From the NCBI RefSeq assembly GCF_006440675.2, contig NZ_CP083951.1, positions 2,513,501-2,577,500 on the forward strand: a stretch of 64,000 nucleotides of DNA, read 5' to 3'. Shown here one piece after another: positions 9,848 through 17,223 of the stretch. The position numbers and the translations under genes were made by a program. Numbering within the stretch: the stretch's first letter is position 1; each line of letters starts with the position of its first letter. The notes under the pieces were generated by a model. The model was not told the origin of the DNA. It worked only from the letters and a program-made list of their open reading frames with translations, and ran no database searches. Source of the stretch: Mesorhizobium sp. B2-8-5. Lineage in GTDB: Bacteria > Pseudomonadota > Alphaproteobacteria > Rhizobiales > Rhizobiaceae.

Positions 9848-9926
9848 GTTCATTCTCCAGTCAGACAGAACCAAGACGGACGATCGTGAGTTTCGGGACA
9901 AGATGATTTCATTCGCGGCCCTCCGA

Positions 9927-10505
9927 TCAGAAAGTGAGACGGTAGTTCAGCCAGAGATGCATGCTCTCCGGCTTCGCGCTGACCAGATATTTCAGCGTTT
10001 CCTCGGGCGCCGTCTCGCCGGCCGCCAGCCGGCAGTTGACGCTGTAGGTTCCGAACTCGCCGTAGTCGGCCTCGCAGGGCTTTTCGGTCAGGTTGCCGCC
10101 GATGACCGAGGTGACCGACAGGGACAGGGTGCTGTTCGGATTGGGATGGGTCTGAGCGAGAAAACCAAGCTTGAGGCTCGGCTCGATGCTGTATTTCTCG
10201 CCTTGTTCCCCAGTGCCAAATCCCCAGAGAAAGCCGGTATCGGGCGTGATCTGAGTGAGGAAGTCGACATGCATGTCGACCCAGCTCGCGTGATACCAAC
10301 GGCTGAAGGAGACCCAGCTTCCGCTCTGCAGCTCATAGCCGCCGTTGCCGAGGCCCCTGGCGCGGTCGCTGAGCGGAGAACCCTGATGGATATCGACCAG
10401 CGAGGTGGCCCATTCCTGCGCTGTCGCAGCGGACGCCAAGAGGAAGGCGCACGACAGGAGCACCGCCGTGCAGAGACCGCCTCGGATGTCGGATCGCTCG
10501 CGCAT
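9927..10505 (-). CDS. Secreted protein of unknown function, upstream of S8 peptidase
   Basis: A 192-residue protein. ATG 10505 gives a signal peptide (GGLCTAVLLSCAFLLASAAT, cleavage near TAQEW); a longer start at 10529 is possible. The mature part is rich in alternating aromatic and polar residues (VSFSRWYHASWVDMHVDF, MHLWLNYRLTF) and ends in a C-terminal Phe, which suggests a small outer-membrane beta-barrel or a beta-rich periplasmic protein. Two Cys (in KPCEADY and VNCRL) could form a disulphide. I do not recognise the family. Being directly upstream of the S8 peptidase, it could be a partner, carrier or inhibitor of it. Confidence 0.65.
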   Translation of the reverse strand: MRERSDIRGGLCTAVLLSCAFLLASAATAQEWATSLVDIHQGSPLSDRARGLGNGGYELQSGSWVSFSRWYHASWVDMHVDFLTQITPDTGFLWGFGTGEQGEKYSIEPSLKLGFLAQTHPNPNSTLSLSVTSVIGGNLTEKPCEADYGEFGTYSVNCRLAAGETAPEETLKYLVSAKPESMHLWLNYRLTF

Positions 10506-10789
10506 GCGCGAAGCACCTCGCCCCACCATTCCGGACAGCGCCTTGATGGCGAAGGGCTTCTCGGGCAGCCGCCTCTGGCCGGATCATGCGCGGGAGAATC
10601 GCACGCAGACCGTTACCGCCAGGTTACCTAAGCTGTTACGAATATAAGAATTCGCTGGAATTAAGCATAACCAGTGCCTTGGCAGGCGATCGGAGGATCG
10701 CCGGCGAAAAGGGCGGGATGCGCCGGAAGCAACGATCCGCCATCGTGCCTGTCGGCCGGTGACGTTTGGAAGCCTGCGATCTGGCCCGA

Positions 10790-10975
10790 TCAGGCGGCGT
10801 CGCGAACTTTCTGGATGCGCGAGCGGATCGCCTCGATCATGGTCTCGCGAATAACGGTCTCGCCATGCGTTTCGCGCATATGCTCGACGGCGCGGCGCAT
10901 GACCTCCGCTTCCTCGTCGGCGCGCGTGTGCCAGTCACAGCCGGGAACCAGCGATCCGCATTGGAATTCCTTCAT
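10790..10975 (-). CDS. DUF1059 domain-containing small protein
   Basis: A 61-residue protein starting MKEFQCGSLVPGCDW, the DUF1059 signature (Cys-x5-GC-x-W, then the HMRETHGE region). Two Cys and the His residues resemble a small zinc-finger arrangement. The start is set at ATG 10975, where the family begins; an upstream ATG adds nine non-conserved residues. It stands alone, flanked by about 280 bp and 340 bp without genes. The function of the family is not established. Confidence 0.82.
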   Translation of the reverse strand: MKEFQCGSLVPGCDWHTRADEEAEVMRRAVEHMRETHGETVIRETMIEAIRSRIQKVRDAA

Positions 10976-11045
10976 GACTCTTCCTTTCCTAGCGCGTTTC
11001 ACCGTTTCACGGAAACGGCGAACCGCCCTATCTCTTTAATTTAAC

Positions 11046-11088
11046 GCAATTCCGGACGGAAAACCGATCACACTTTTCCTGGAATTGC
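11046..11088 (+). repeat. Palindromic repeat, GCAATTCC stem type
   Basis: Arms GCAATTCC and GGAATTGC flank a core GGAAAACCGATCACACTTTTCC. The core matches the other palindromes in this window, while the stem is different. Confidence 0.75.
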
Positions 11089-11254
11089 TCTAGCGCGGGT
11101 GGTTCGACCTTGGCCGGCCGGCCGCCCCTGATTTTTTTCTTGGCAGTCCGGGAGGGAAACGGCGGCGCGCCTCTTCCGGTTGCTCTGCCGGACTACCATA
11201 ACACGTGTCGGACGGTTCGGTTGCATCGAAAGTCCCCAATCCCGGAATGGAAGG

Positions 11255-11283
11255 AAAGGCGGAGCACTATGCCCCGCCTTTCC
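11255..11283 (-). terminator. Probable terminator of the DUF1344 gene
   Basis: GGCGGAGC and GCCCCGCC arms (one mismatch) around a short loop, followed on the minus strand by a pyrimidine-rich run. It lies 37 bp past the DUF1344 stop. Confidence 0.45.
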
Positions 11284-11319
11284 CCGCTGCCTGAGAACTG
11301 GACCTTCAGAGCAAGGTCG

Positions 11320-11580
11320 TTACTTCATGATCTTGACGGCCTCGGCGATTTTGTTCTTGCCGCTCATGTCCCAGGACACGCGGACCTTCTCGCCGGCCTG
11401 AACGCCGGGATCCTTGAAGGCCTTGGACAGCTTGAATGTCGACCCATCGTCCAGAACAAGGCTCATGGCCGTTCCATCAAAGCTCTTGACGGTGCCGGTG
11501 GTGTGCTTCACCGCCGCGAATGCGGCGCCACCGGAGGCGAGAAAGGCGGCGGCTGCCGCCGCCACGATAAGCTTGCGCAT
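11320..11580 (-). CDS. DUF1344 domain-containing periplasmic protein
   Basis: An 86-residue secreted protein: MRKLIVAAAAAAFLASGG signal peptide with cleavage after AFA, then a small DUF1344 beta domain (GTVKSFDGTAMSLVLDDG, EKVRVSWDMSG). ATG 11580 is chosen so that the signal peptide starts at the protein start; GGAGAG lies just upstream on the minus strand. DUF1344 proteins are small rhizobial periplasmic proteins of unknown role. It is monocistronic, with a likely terminator downstream and a 258-bp upstream gap shared with the hemF 3' end. Confidence 0.85.
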   Translation of the reverse strand: MRKLIVAAAAAAFLASGGAAFAAVKHTTGTVKSFDGTAMSLVLDDGSTFKLSKAFKDPGVQAGEKVRVSWDMSGKNKIAEAVKIMK

Positions 11581-11838
11581 GGCATGCTCTCCTGGAAACA
11601 AGGGCACCCGTTTGATCAGGCACCCTCCTGGTCAGGGCCGTCAAGTCGCGTCAAGTCACGGCCGGCGGAGACAGGTGATCTCCGCTTCGACCGCCGGCGC
11701 TTCCCGACCCGACGACCCTAAATAGATCAATTTTTTCAAAAGGATATTAGACGAAAAAGATATCGCCCCTGCCACATTGCCCGCCAAGATTCGGCGAATG
11801 GGACAGCAATGCGGCCATGGCCTGGGCTCACCGGATCG

Positions 11839-12753
11839 TTACGGCCATTTTACCTCGGGCGGCAGGCTGGACAGGATCGAGGCGACATTGCCGCCGGTCT
11901 TCAGGCCGAAGATGGTGCCGCGATCGTGAAGCAAGTTGAATTCGACGTAGCGGCCGCGCCGGATCAGCTGTTCGTCGCGCTCGCCGTCGGTCCAGTCCTG
12001 GTTGAAGTTGCCCCGCACCAGATGGGCATAGACGACAAGGAAGGAGCGTCCGACATCCTGGACGAAATTGAGATCGGCATTCCAGCCGCCCCTGTCCTCG
12101 TCCGAATGCAGCCAGTCGAAGAAGATGCCGCCGATGCCGCGCGCCTCGTTGCGGTGCGGCAGGAAGAAGTACTCGTCGCACCAGGCTTTGAATTTGGGAT
12201 AGTCGGCGACGGCGGCGTTCTTCTCGCAGGCGAACTGCATGGCGCGATGGAAGGCAATCGTGTCGGGATCGTCCTGGGTTCGGCGACGGTCGAGCACCGG
12301 CGTCAGATCGGCGCCGCCACCGAACCACTGGCGCGTGGTGACGACCATGCGCGTGTTCATGTGCACGGCCGGCACGTTGGGGTTCCAGGGGTGGGCGATC
12401 AACGAGATGCCGCTCGCCCAGAAACGCGGGTCTTCCTCGGCGCCGGGAATCTGCTTCCTGAACTCGGGCGAGAATTCGCCATGGACGGTCGAGGTGTGAA
12501 CGCCGACCTTCTCGAAGACGCGACCGCGCATCATCGACATGGTGCCGCCGCCGCCACGGCCTTCGTCGCGCTCCCAGGGGGTCTTATCGAAATGGCCGGG
12601 CGACCATGATGCTTGCGGGCCGGTGAGCTCCTGCTCGATCTGCTCGAAGGTGACGCAGATGCGCTCGCGCAAGGCCTCGAACCAGAGGCGGGCCTTCATC
12701 TTCTTCTGCTCGATATCGGCCGGCAGGCCCATCGGAAGATCAGGTCTTTCCAA
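11839..12753 (-). CDS. hemF: Oxygen-dependent coproporphyrinogen III oxidase
   Basis: A 304-residue HemF, which uses O2 to convert coproporphyrinogen III to protoporphyrinogen IX in haem synthesis. Diagnostic segments are [27 protein letters not shown] and the C-terminal [16 protein letters not shown] / FGLKTGGN. The start is TTG at 12753, supported by GGAGA seven bases upstream; an ATG at 12732 has no such site. It is a soluble cytoplasmic dimer in known cases. Its length is normal for the family. It points away from the small gene at 12876, so both promoters sit in the 122-bp gap. Confidence 0.96.
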   Translation of the reverse strand: MERPDLPMGLPADIEQKKMKARLWFEALRERICVTFEQIEQELTGPQASWSPGHFDKTPWERDEGRGGGGTMSMMRGRVFEKVGVHTSTVHGEFSPEFRKQIPGAEEDPRFWASGISLIAHPWNPNVPAVHMNTRMVVTTRQWFGGGADLTPVLDRRRTQDDPDTIAFHRAMQFACEKNAAVADYPKFKAWCDEYFFLPHRNEARGIGGIFFDWLHSDEDRGGWNADLNFVQDVGRSFLVVYAHLVRGNFNQDWTDGERDEQLIRRGRYVEFNLLHDRGTIFGLKTGGNVASILSSLPPEVKWP

Positions 12754-12875
12754 TTCGGTCTCCAGTCACAGGCTTCACTTGCCTGACAAATGACTCGTTT
12801 TTTCTGCGCGCGATCCCTAATCTCTTGAGGACAAGGGTCAAGTCCTGTCTGATCCAGGTGCAGAGGAGTTCCTTC

Positions 12876-13133
12876 GTGCGCACCCCGGCAAGACCGCCGC
12901 TGGATGGCTTGAAGAAGAGGCTGGAGCGCTCACGGGCTGAGCGCGAAAACCAGCCGCGCGACGGTTTCTTGCGCGAAACCTTCGTGCTGCCGCGCCCGGA
13001 TGCGCGCCTCAAGGCCAAGGAGTGGTTCGAGCGTTTTCCGAAGCAGGCCTACTGGACCGAGATCGAAAGCTGGTTCGAACGTCCAGGCGACGTGATCGAG
13101 TTCACCATGCGGCGGTTGCCGGCGGCCGATTAA
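12876..13133 (+). CDS. Conserved small protein of unknown function
   Basis: An 85-residue basic, aromatic-rich protein. GTG 12876 is chosen because GAGGAG lies eight bases upstream; the frame is open further upstream without a good ribosome site. The conserved-looking part is RDGFLRETFVLPRP and KAKEWFERFPKQAYWTEIES, a compact alpha/beta pattern. There is no signal peptide or membrane segment. It is divergent from hemF and its stop codon abuts a large inverted-repeat element. I cannot assign a function. Confidence 0.7.
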   Translation: MRTPARPPLDGLKKRLERSRAERENQPRDGFLRETFVLPRPDARLKAKEWFERFPKQAYWTEIESWFERPGDVIEFTMRRLPAAD

Positions 13134-13300
13134 GGTGCATTGATATTCAGGTGAGGCCGGCCTGCAAACGGCGGCTTCCTGCGCTTCCGGTGCTCACGTA
13201 CTTTAAGTACGCTCCGCTCCGGTTCTCGGAAGTCACCTAGTTTGGTCGCTTCGCGCCCGTCTTCGACTCCGGCTCGGCCTGACCTGAATCTCAATGCACC
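13134..13300. repeat. 167-bp inverted-repeat element
   Basis: The outer ends are 19-bp arms beginning GGTGCATTGA and ending TCAATGCACC (18 of 19 pair). Inside are partly complementary arms around the palindrome CGTACTTTAAGTACG. It starts immediately after the stop of the upstream gene. The look is that of a mobile palindromic or MITE-like element or a dispersed structured repeat. Confidence 0.7.
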
Positions 13301-13314
13301 TTGGCGACAGACTG

Positions 13315-13758
13315 TCAGCGCACCGCCAGCCTTCTCGCCCCCGTCCCCTCCCGGGCCAGCCGGTCTTCCTTGTTCCTCAGCGGGCACTTGTCGATCGACA
13401 TGCAGCCGCAGCCGATGCAGTCGGTCAGGCCGTCGCGCAATTTCTTGAGCTGGGCGATCTTCTGGTCGAGATCGTCGCGCCAGGCCGTTGAAAGCAGGTT
13501 CCAGTCCTCGCGCGTCGGCGTGCGCTCTTCGGGCAGGGACTGGAACGCCTGGGCGATCCCGGCAAGCGAGATGCCGACTTCCTGGGCGACGCGGATTATC
13601 GCCACGCGGCGCAGCACGTCGCGGCTGTAGCGCCGCTGGTTGCCCGAAGTGCGATGGCTGCGGATCAGCCCGCGGGCCTCGTAGAAATGCAGCGCCGATA
13701 CCGCCACGCCGCTGCGCACCGCCACCTGGCCGACCGTCAATTCCCTCACCGGAGCCAT
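13315..13758 (-). CDS. soxR: Redox-sensitive transcriptional activator SoxR
   Basis: A 147-residue MerR-family regulator. The N-terminal winged helix ([20 protein letters not shown]) is followed by a dimerisation helix and the SoxR [2Fe-2S] motif: CIGCGC, then KCPLRN, giving the C-x2-C-x-C-x5-C arrangement. SoxR senses redox-cycling compounds or superoxide through cluster oxidation and untwists a long-spacer promoter. ATG 13758 gives the family length. A near-perfect sox box lies 19 bp upstream. No soxS is seen, as expected outside enterics. Confidence 0.95.
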   Translation of the reverse strand: MAPVRELTVGQVAVRSGVAVSALHFYEARGLIRSHRTSGNQRRYSRDVLRRVAIIRVAQEVGISLAGIAQAFQSLPEERTPTREDWNLLSTAWRDDLDQKIAQLKKLRDGLTDCIGCGCMSIDKCPLRNKEDRLAREGTGARRLAVR

Positions 13759-13772
13759 TCTCAAATTCCCGC

Positions 13773-13803
13773 TTGACCTCAAGTTAAGTTGAGCTTGTAG
13801 CGA
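13773..13803 (+). promoter_or_regulatory. SoxR box in a MerR-type promoter
   Basis: CCTCAAGTTAAGTTGAGC at 13777-13794 matches the enterobacterial sox box with two differences. On the plus strand TTGACC (13773-13778) precedes a 19-bp spacer, the long MerR-type spacing. The -10 (TAGCGA) is poor. The box is upstream of soxR, so autoregulation is the simplest reading. Confidence 0.75.
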
Positions 13804-13906
13804 AAGAGTGACGATATGGCAAATGCAGGAGAAGGCGATGTGCGCCTGGGCAAGAATGACGGCGGAAGGGGCAACAGCCCGCGATGGCGAGGAAGCGCAA
13901 AAGCTA

Positions 13907-14365
13907 CTAGCTGAGCTGGCGAAGAGCTTCGCCCGCGACCATGGCGACGGACAGCGCGACATTGATGCTGCGCGCGCCCGGCCGCATCGGAATGGTCAGT
14001 CGCGCGTCCGCCGCCTGGTGGACCTGATCCGGCACGCCGGCGGATTCGCGGCCGAACAGAAGGATGTCGCCGGCAGCGAAAGCAAAGTCGGTGTAGGCGG
14101 CCGTGGCTTTGGTGGTGAGCAGCACGAGGCGGCGCGCGCCGGTCTTTCGCCACTCCTCGAAGGCGTGCCAGTCGGCATGGCGGGAAAGCGCCGCCATTTC
14201 GAGGTAGTCCATGCCGGCCCGTTTCAGCGCCCGGTCGGAGAGCGGGAAACCAGCCGGCTCGATGATATCGACGCCGATATCGAGGCAGGCGGCGAAGCGC
14301 AGGATTGTCCCGGTGTTGCCGGCGATATCCGGCTGGTAGAGCGCGATGCGGAGACGATCGTTCAT
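13907..14365 (-). CDS. trmL: tRNA (cytidine(34)-2'-O)-methyltransferase
   Basis: A 152-residue SPOUT methyltransferase made of the catalytic knot domain only, as is usual for TrmL. Motifs are [15 protein letters not shown] at the N-terminus, [11 protein letters not shown] in motif 2 and [16 protein letters not shown] in motif 3, forming the trefoil-knot SAM site. It 2'-O-methylates the wobble base of tRNA-Leu species. ATG 14365 begins [11 protein letters not shown] as in the family. The gene is separated from soxR by 148 bp containing the sox box. Confidence 0.93.
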   Translation of the reverse strand: MNDRLRIALYQPDIAGNTGTILRFAACLDIGVDIIEPAGFPLSDRALKRAGMDYLEMAALSRHADWHAFEEWRKTGARRLVLLTTKATAAYTDFAFAAGDILLFGRESAGVPDQVHQAADARLTIPMRPGARSINVALSVAMVAGEALRQLS

Positions 14366-14505
14366 TTCCGTATCCTGCTAATAAGTGGCAGATCGGCCAC
14401 AGGCGCCTGCGGCTTTCGGCGATTTCTGGACTGGCGGGTGGCCATTTTCTGCGAAGTCGAGTATATGCTGACCATCGTCAACCCGAACCGAAGGAGGGGG
14501 ACCAC

Positions 14506-14583
14506 ATGATGACCATGCACTTCCAGCTCCTCTCCGGGGCACCCCTATGCCCACCGGCGGTTTCGGTACGACGATTCTTCTGA
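14506..14583 (+). CDS. Short leader peptide (25 codons)
   Basis: A small frame opening Met-Met-Thr-Met-His at ATG 14506 or 14509, with AAGGAGGGGG ending five or eight bases upstream, the strongest Shine-Dalgarno seen in the window. The peptide contains LCPPAVSVRRFF, with a Pro-Pro pair, and uses codons that look rare for this GC-rich genome (CTA, tandem CGA CGA) before TGA 14583. It is followed by a hairpin covering the next ribosome site. I read it as a regulatory leader of the ABC exporter operon. It is not a family I recognise. Confidence 0.6.
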   Translation: MMTMHFQLLSGAPLCPPAVSVRRFF

Positions 14584-14605
14584 CACTTTAAGTCCTCATC
14601 GCACC

Positions 14606-14644
14606 GATTCCCGTCGAACCCAGTTTTCGGCCTTCGAAGGAATC
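14606..14644 (+). promoter_or_regulatory. Hairpin sequestering the next Shine-Dalgarno
   Basis: Arms GATTCCCGTCGAA (14606-14618) and TTCGAAGGAATC (14633-14644) pair nearly fully around a 14-base loop. The right arm contains AAGGA (14637-14641), the ribosome site of the ORF at 14650. The end of the leader (GATTCTTC, 14573-14580) could pair with the same arm instead. Confidence 0.6.
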
Positions 14645-14649
14645 TTGCG

Positions 14650-15276
14650 ATGTTTTTCAAACTGCCAAAGGGGCGCCGCGCCCCCGCTGAACGTGTCAAG
14701 ACCGATGCTTGCCGTCGTGTCAAGAACGACGGTTGCCGTCGTGCCGAGGCTGACGCTCGTCGTCCGGTTCCGGCCGATTCGATCCGCGCCTTGGGCCGAA
14801 TGCCGGTGGTCGAGGCCGCATCACCCTTTTTAACGCATTTGCATATGGAGGACGGACCGATGTTCGATCCCTACAAGATACCGGGGTCAAGAAGCCTGCA
14901 TGAGCGCAAGGTGGCTACCTGGGCGTTGCTGATCGGCGAGACCTATTCCTCGGCGGTGCATGCCGAGGAACGGCGCAGGCCGCATCGCGGCATGCTGCCG
15001 GACGTCGATTTCTCGCGTGCGGTGCCCGACCACAGCCGGCCCACGCTGGTGCGCCGGATCATCCGTTTGATCCGGCCGGGCGACAGGAACCGGGCAGGCT
15101 CCGGCCTTTCGTCAGGAACTTCGGGGCCGTCAGGATCGTCAAACGAACCTGTCGGCGAAATGCCGGCGAAACCCTATATTGCGCGGGATAGGGCCGGCGA
15201 CTCGGATGATTCCGTGTCGCCGGTCCGCAATGCCGCGCGGCCGCAAAGCCTTGCCCATCAATCCCGCGCCGCGTGA
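14650..15276 (+). CDS. Uncharacterised protein with octapeptide repeats, heads the ABC exporter operon
   Basis: A 208-residue frame starting at ATG 14650 (AAGGA nine bases upstream, inside a hairpin). The N-terminal part has three octapeptide repeats (RVKTDACR, RVKNDGCR, RAEADARR). An internal ATG at 14860 has its own GGAGGA seven bases upstream and begins MFDPYKIPGSRSLHERKV, so translation may start there, giving 138 residues. The C-terminal half is low complexity and Ser/Gly/Arg rich, with no signal peptide or membrane segment. The stop overlaps a GTG near the start of the first ABC exporter. I do not recognise the family; it may be partly regulatory RNA. Confidence 0.5.
   Translation: MFFKLPKGRRAPAERVKTDACRRVKNDGCRRAEADARRPVPADSIRALGRMPVVEAASPFLTHLHMEDGPMFDPYKIPGSRSLHERKVATWALLIGETYSSAVHAEERRRPHRGMLPDVDFSRAVPDHSRPTLVRRIIRLIRPGDRNRAGSGLSSGTSGPSGSSNEPVGEMPAKPYIARDRAGDSDDSVSPVRNAARPQSLAHQSRAA
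14692..14763 (+). repeat. Three 24-bp imperfect tandem repeats
   Basis: Each unit starts CGTG and ends TGCCGT or TCGTCGT; copies lie at 14692-14715, 14716-14739 and 14740-14763. They encode the octapeptides of the protein at 14650. Confidence 0.75.
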
Positions 15277-15302
15277 GCGCACAGATAAGTCGAGTGCCTG
15301 GA

Positions 15303-17183
15303 ATGTTCCGCTGGTTTGAAAACAGGCTCGATCCGTTCCCCGCCGCGGAGCCGGTCGAGCCGCCGAGGACGCTGATCGCGTTTTGCGTGCACTACACGCG
15401 CGGCGCCTGGCCCTACATCGTCGTCGATGCGGTGCTGGTGACGGCGATCGCCTTCACCGAAGTCTGGATGTTCGGCTTCCTCGGCCGCATCGTCGACTGG
15501 CTGTCGGCGCAGAACCGCGAAACCTTCCTGCAGACGGAGATCTGGAAGCTCGCCGGCATGGCTTTCGTCGTGCTGTTCGCGCTGCCGGGCACGGTATGGC
15601 TGCATTCGCTGCTCAACCAGCAGACGCTGATGGGCAATTATCCCATGCGCATCCGCTGGCAGGTGCATCGCTATCTGCTCAAGCAGTCGATGGCCTTCTA
15701 CCAGGACGAGTTCGCCGGCCGCATCGCCACCAAGCTGATGCAGACGGCGCTCGCCGTGCGCGAATGCGTGATCAAGCTGATCGACGTGCTGAACTACGTC
15801 GTCGTCTACTTCCTCGGCATGTTGTTCATCGTCGGCTCGGCCGACTGGCGGCTGGCCGCACCGCTCGCCGTCTGGCTGGTCGGCTATATCGGGCTCTTGC
15901 GCTTTTTCATTCCACGGCTCGGCAAGGTCGGCGAAGAGCAGGCCAATGCGCGCTCGACCATGACCGGCCGCGTCGTCGACAGCTACACCAACATCCAGAC
16001 GGTGAAGCTGTTTTCGCATGCGCGGCGCGAGGCAACCTTCGCCAGGGAAGGCATGGCGAGCTTCCTCGACACCGTCTACCGCTCGATGCGGCTGGTGACG
16101 GTGCTCTACGGCCTGCTCTACATCTTGAATTCGCTGCTTCTGTTCTCCGTCACGGCAATCTCGCTATGGCTTTGGCTGGGGCAGGCGGTGACGATTGGCG
16201 CCGTCGCCGTGGTCATCGGCCTTGTCCTGCGAATGTGGGGCATGTCGCAATGGATCATGTGGGAGATGTCCGGGCTGTTCGAGAATATCGGCACGGTGCA
16301 GGACGGCATCCAGTCGATCTCGCTGCCGCGCCTGGTCGAGGACAGGCCGGGCGCCAAGGACATCAGTGTCAGCCAGGGTGAGATCCGCTTTGACGACATC
16401 CGCTTCCACTATGGCAAGCAGAAGGGCGTCATCGAGAACTTGTCGCTTACCGTGAAGCCCGGCGAGAAGGTCGGCATCGTCGGCCGCTCGGGCGCCGGCA
16501 AGTCGACGCTGGTCAATCTGCTGCTGCGCTTCTACGACCTGGAAAGCGGCAGGATCCTCGTCGACGGCCAGGAGATCGCGGCGGTGACGCAGGATTCGCT
16601 GCGCGCGCAGATCGGCATGGTGACGCAGGACACCTCGCTGCTGCACCGCTCGGTGAGGGAGAACATCCTCTACGGCCGGCCCGACGCGACCGACGAGATG
16701 CTCACCGAGGCGGCGCGCCGGGCGGAGGCGCTCGATTTCATCGGCGGGCTTTCGGACCACAACGGCCGCAAGGGCTTCGACGCCCATGTCGGCGACCGCG
16801 GCGTCAAACTGTCCGGCGGCCAGCGCCAGCGCGTCGCGATCGCCCGCGTCATGCTGAAGGACGCCCCGATCCTGATCCTCGACGAGGCGACCTCGGCGCT
16901 CGATTCGGAAGCCGAGGCCGCGATCCAGGAGAACCTCTACAAGCTGATGCAGGGCAAGACCGTCATTGCCATCGCGCACCGTCTGTCGACCATCGCGGCG
17001 ATGGACAGGCTCGTCGTCATGGACAAGGGCCGCATCATCGAGGAAGGCTCGCATGAGGAACTCGTCGCCAAGGGCGGGCTCTATGCGCAGCTCTGGCAGC
17101 GCCAGTCCGGCGGCTTCCTGCTCGATGACGCGCCGACCGAGGTTGATGCCAAGGCGCCGGAATCCGAGATGGCAGCTGAGTAA
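15303..17183 (+). CDS. ABC exporter half-transporter 1 (fused TMD-NBD)
   Basis: A 626-residue ABC exporter: six-helix membrane domain (about residues 25-330), then a nucleotide-binding domain with Walker A GRSGAGKST, signature LSGGQRQR, Walker B ILILDEATSALD and the H-loop AIAHRLST. ATG 15303 (MFRWFENRLDPF) is chosen because the two downstream paralogues begin in the same way (MLDRIFTWFES, MMKGVYRWFER); a GTG at 15273 would add ten residues and overlap the preceding stop. It is the first of three tandem paralogues, so heterodimers are possible. The substrate is unknown; similarity to multidrug or lipid exporters is general. Confidence 0.92.
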   Translation: MFRWFENRLDPFPAAEPVEPPRTLIAFCVHYTRGAWPYIVVDAVLVTAIAFTEVWMFGFLGRIVDWLSAQNRETFLQTEIWKLAGMAFVVLFALPGTVWLHSLLNQQTLMGNYPMRIRWQVHRYLLKQSMAFYQDEFAGRIATKLMQTALAVRECVIKLIDVLNYVVVYFLGMLFIVGSADWRLAAPLAVWLVGYIGLLRFFIPRLGKVGEEQANARSTMTGRVVDSYTNIQTVKLFSHARREATFAREGMASFLDTVYRSMRLVTVLYGLLYILNSLLLFSVTAISLWLWLGQAVTIGAVAVVIGLVLRMWGMSQWIMWEMSGLFENIGTVQDGIQSISLPRLVEDRPGAKDISVSQGEIRFDDIRFHYGKQKGVIENLSLTVKPGEKVGIVGRSGAGKSTLVNLLLRFYDLESGRILVDGQEIAAVTQDSLRAQIGMVTQDTSLLHRSVRENILYGRPDATDEMLTEAARRAEALDFIGGLSDHNGRKGFDAHVGDRGVKLSGGQRQRVAIARVMLKDAPILILDEATSALDSEAEAAIQENLYKLMQGKTVIAIAHRLSTIAAMDRLVVMDKGRIIEEGSHEELVAKGGLYAQLWQRQSGGFLLDDAPTEVDAKAPESEMAAE

Positions 17184-17223
17184 CGCGATCGCGATTGCAG
17201 TTTCCGGCGTCTATGAGAGAAAA

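Larger units (their letters stand above)
10976..11319. other. Gene-poor stretch
   Basis: This contains a palindromic repeat at 11046-11088 and a probable terminator near 11255-11283. Between them (about 11095-11250) I see no convincing gene, RNA or operator. Confidence 0.5.

Noticed and set aside
13808..14509. Plus-strand frame downstream of the sox box as the SoxR target
   Set aside because: Most of it is antisense to trmL and it has no ribosome site or domain; kept only as an open question about an antisense transcript.
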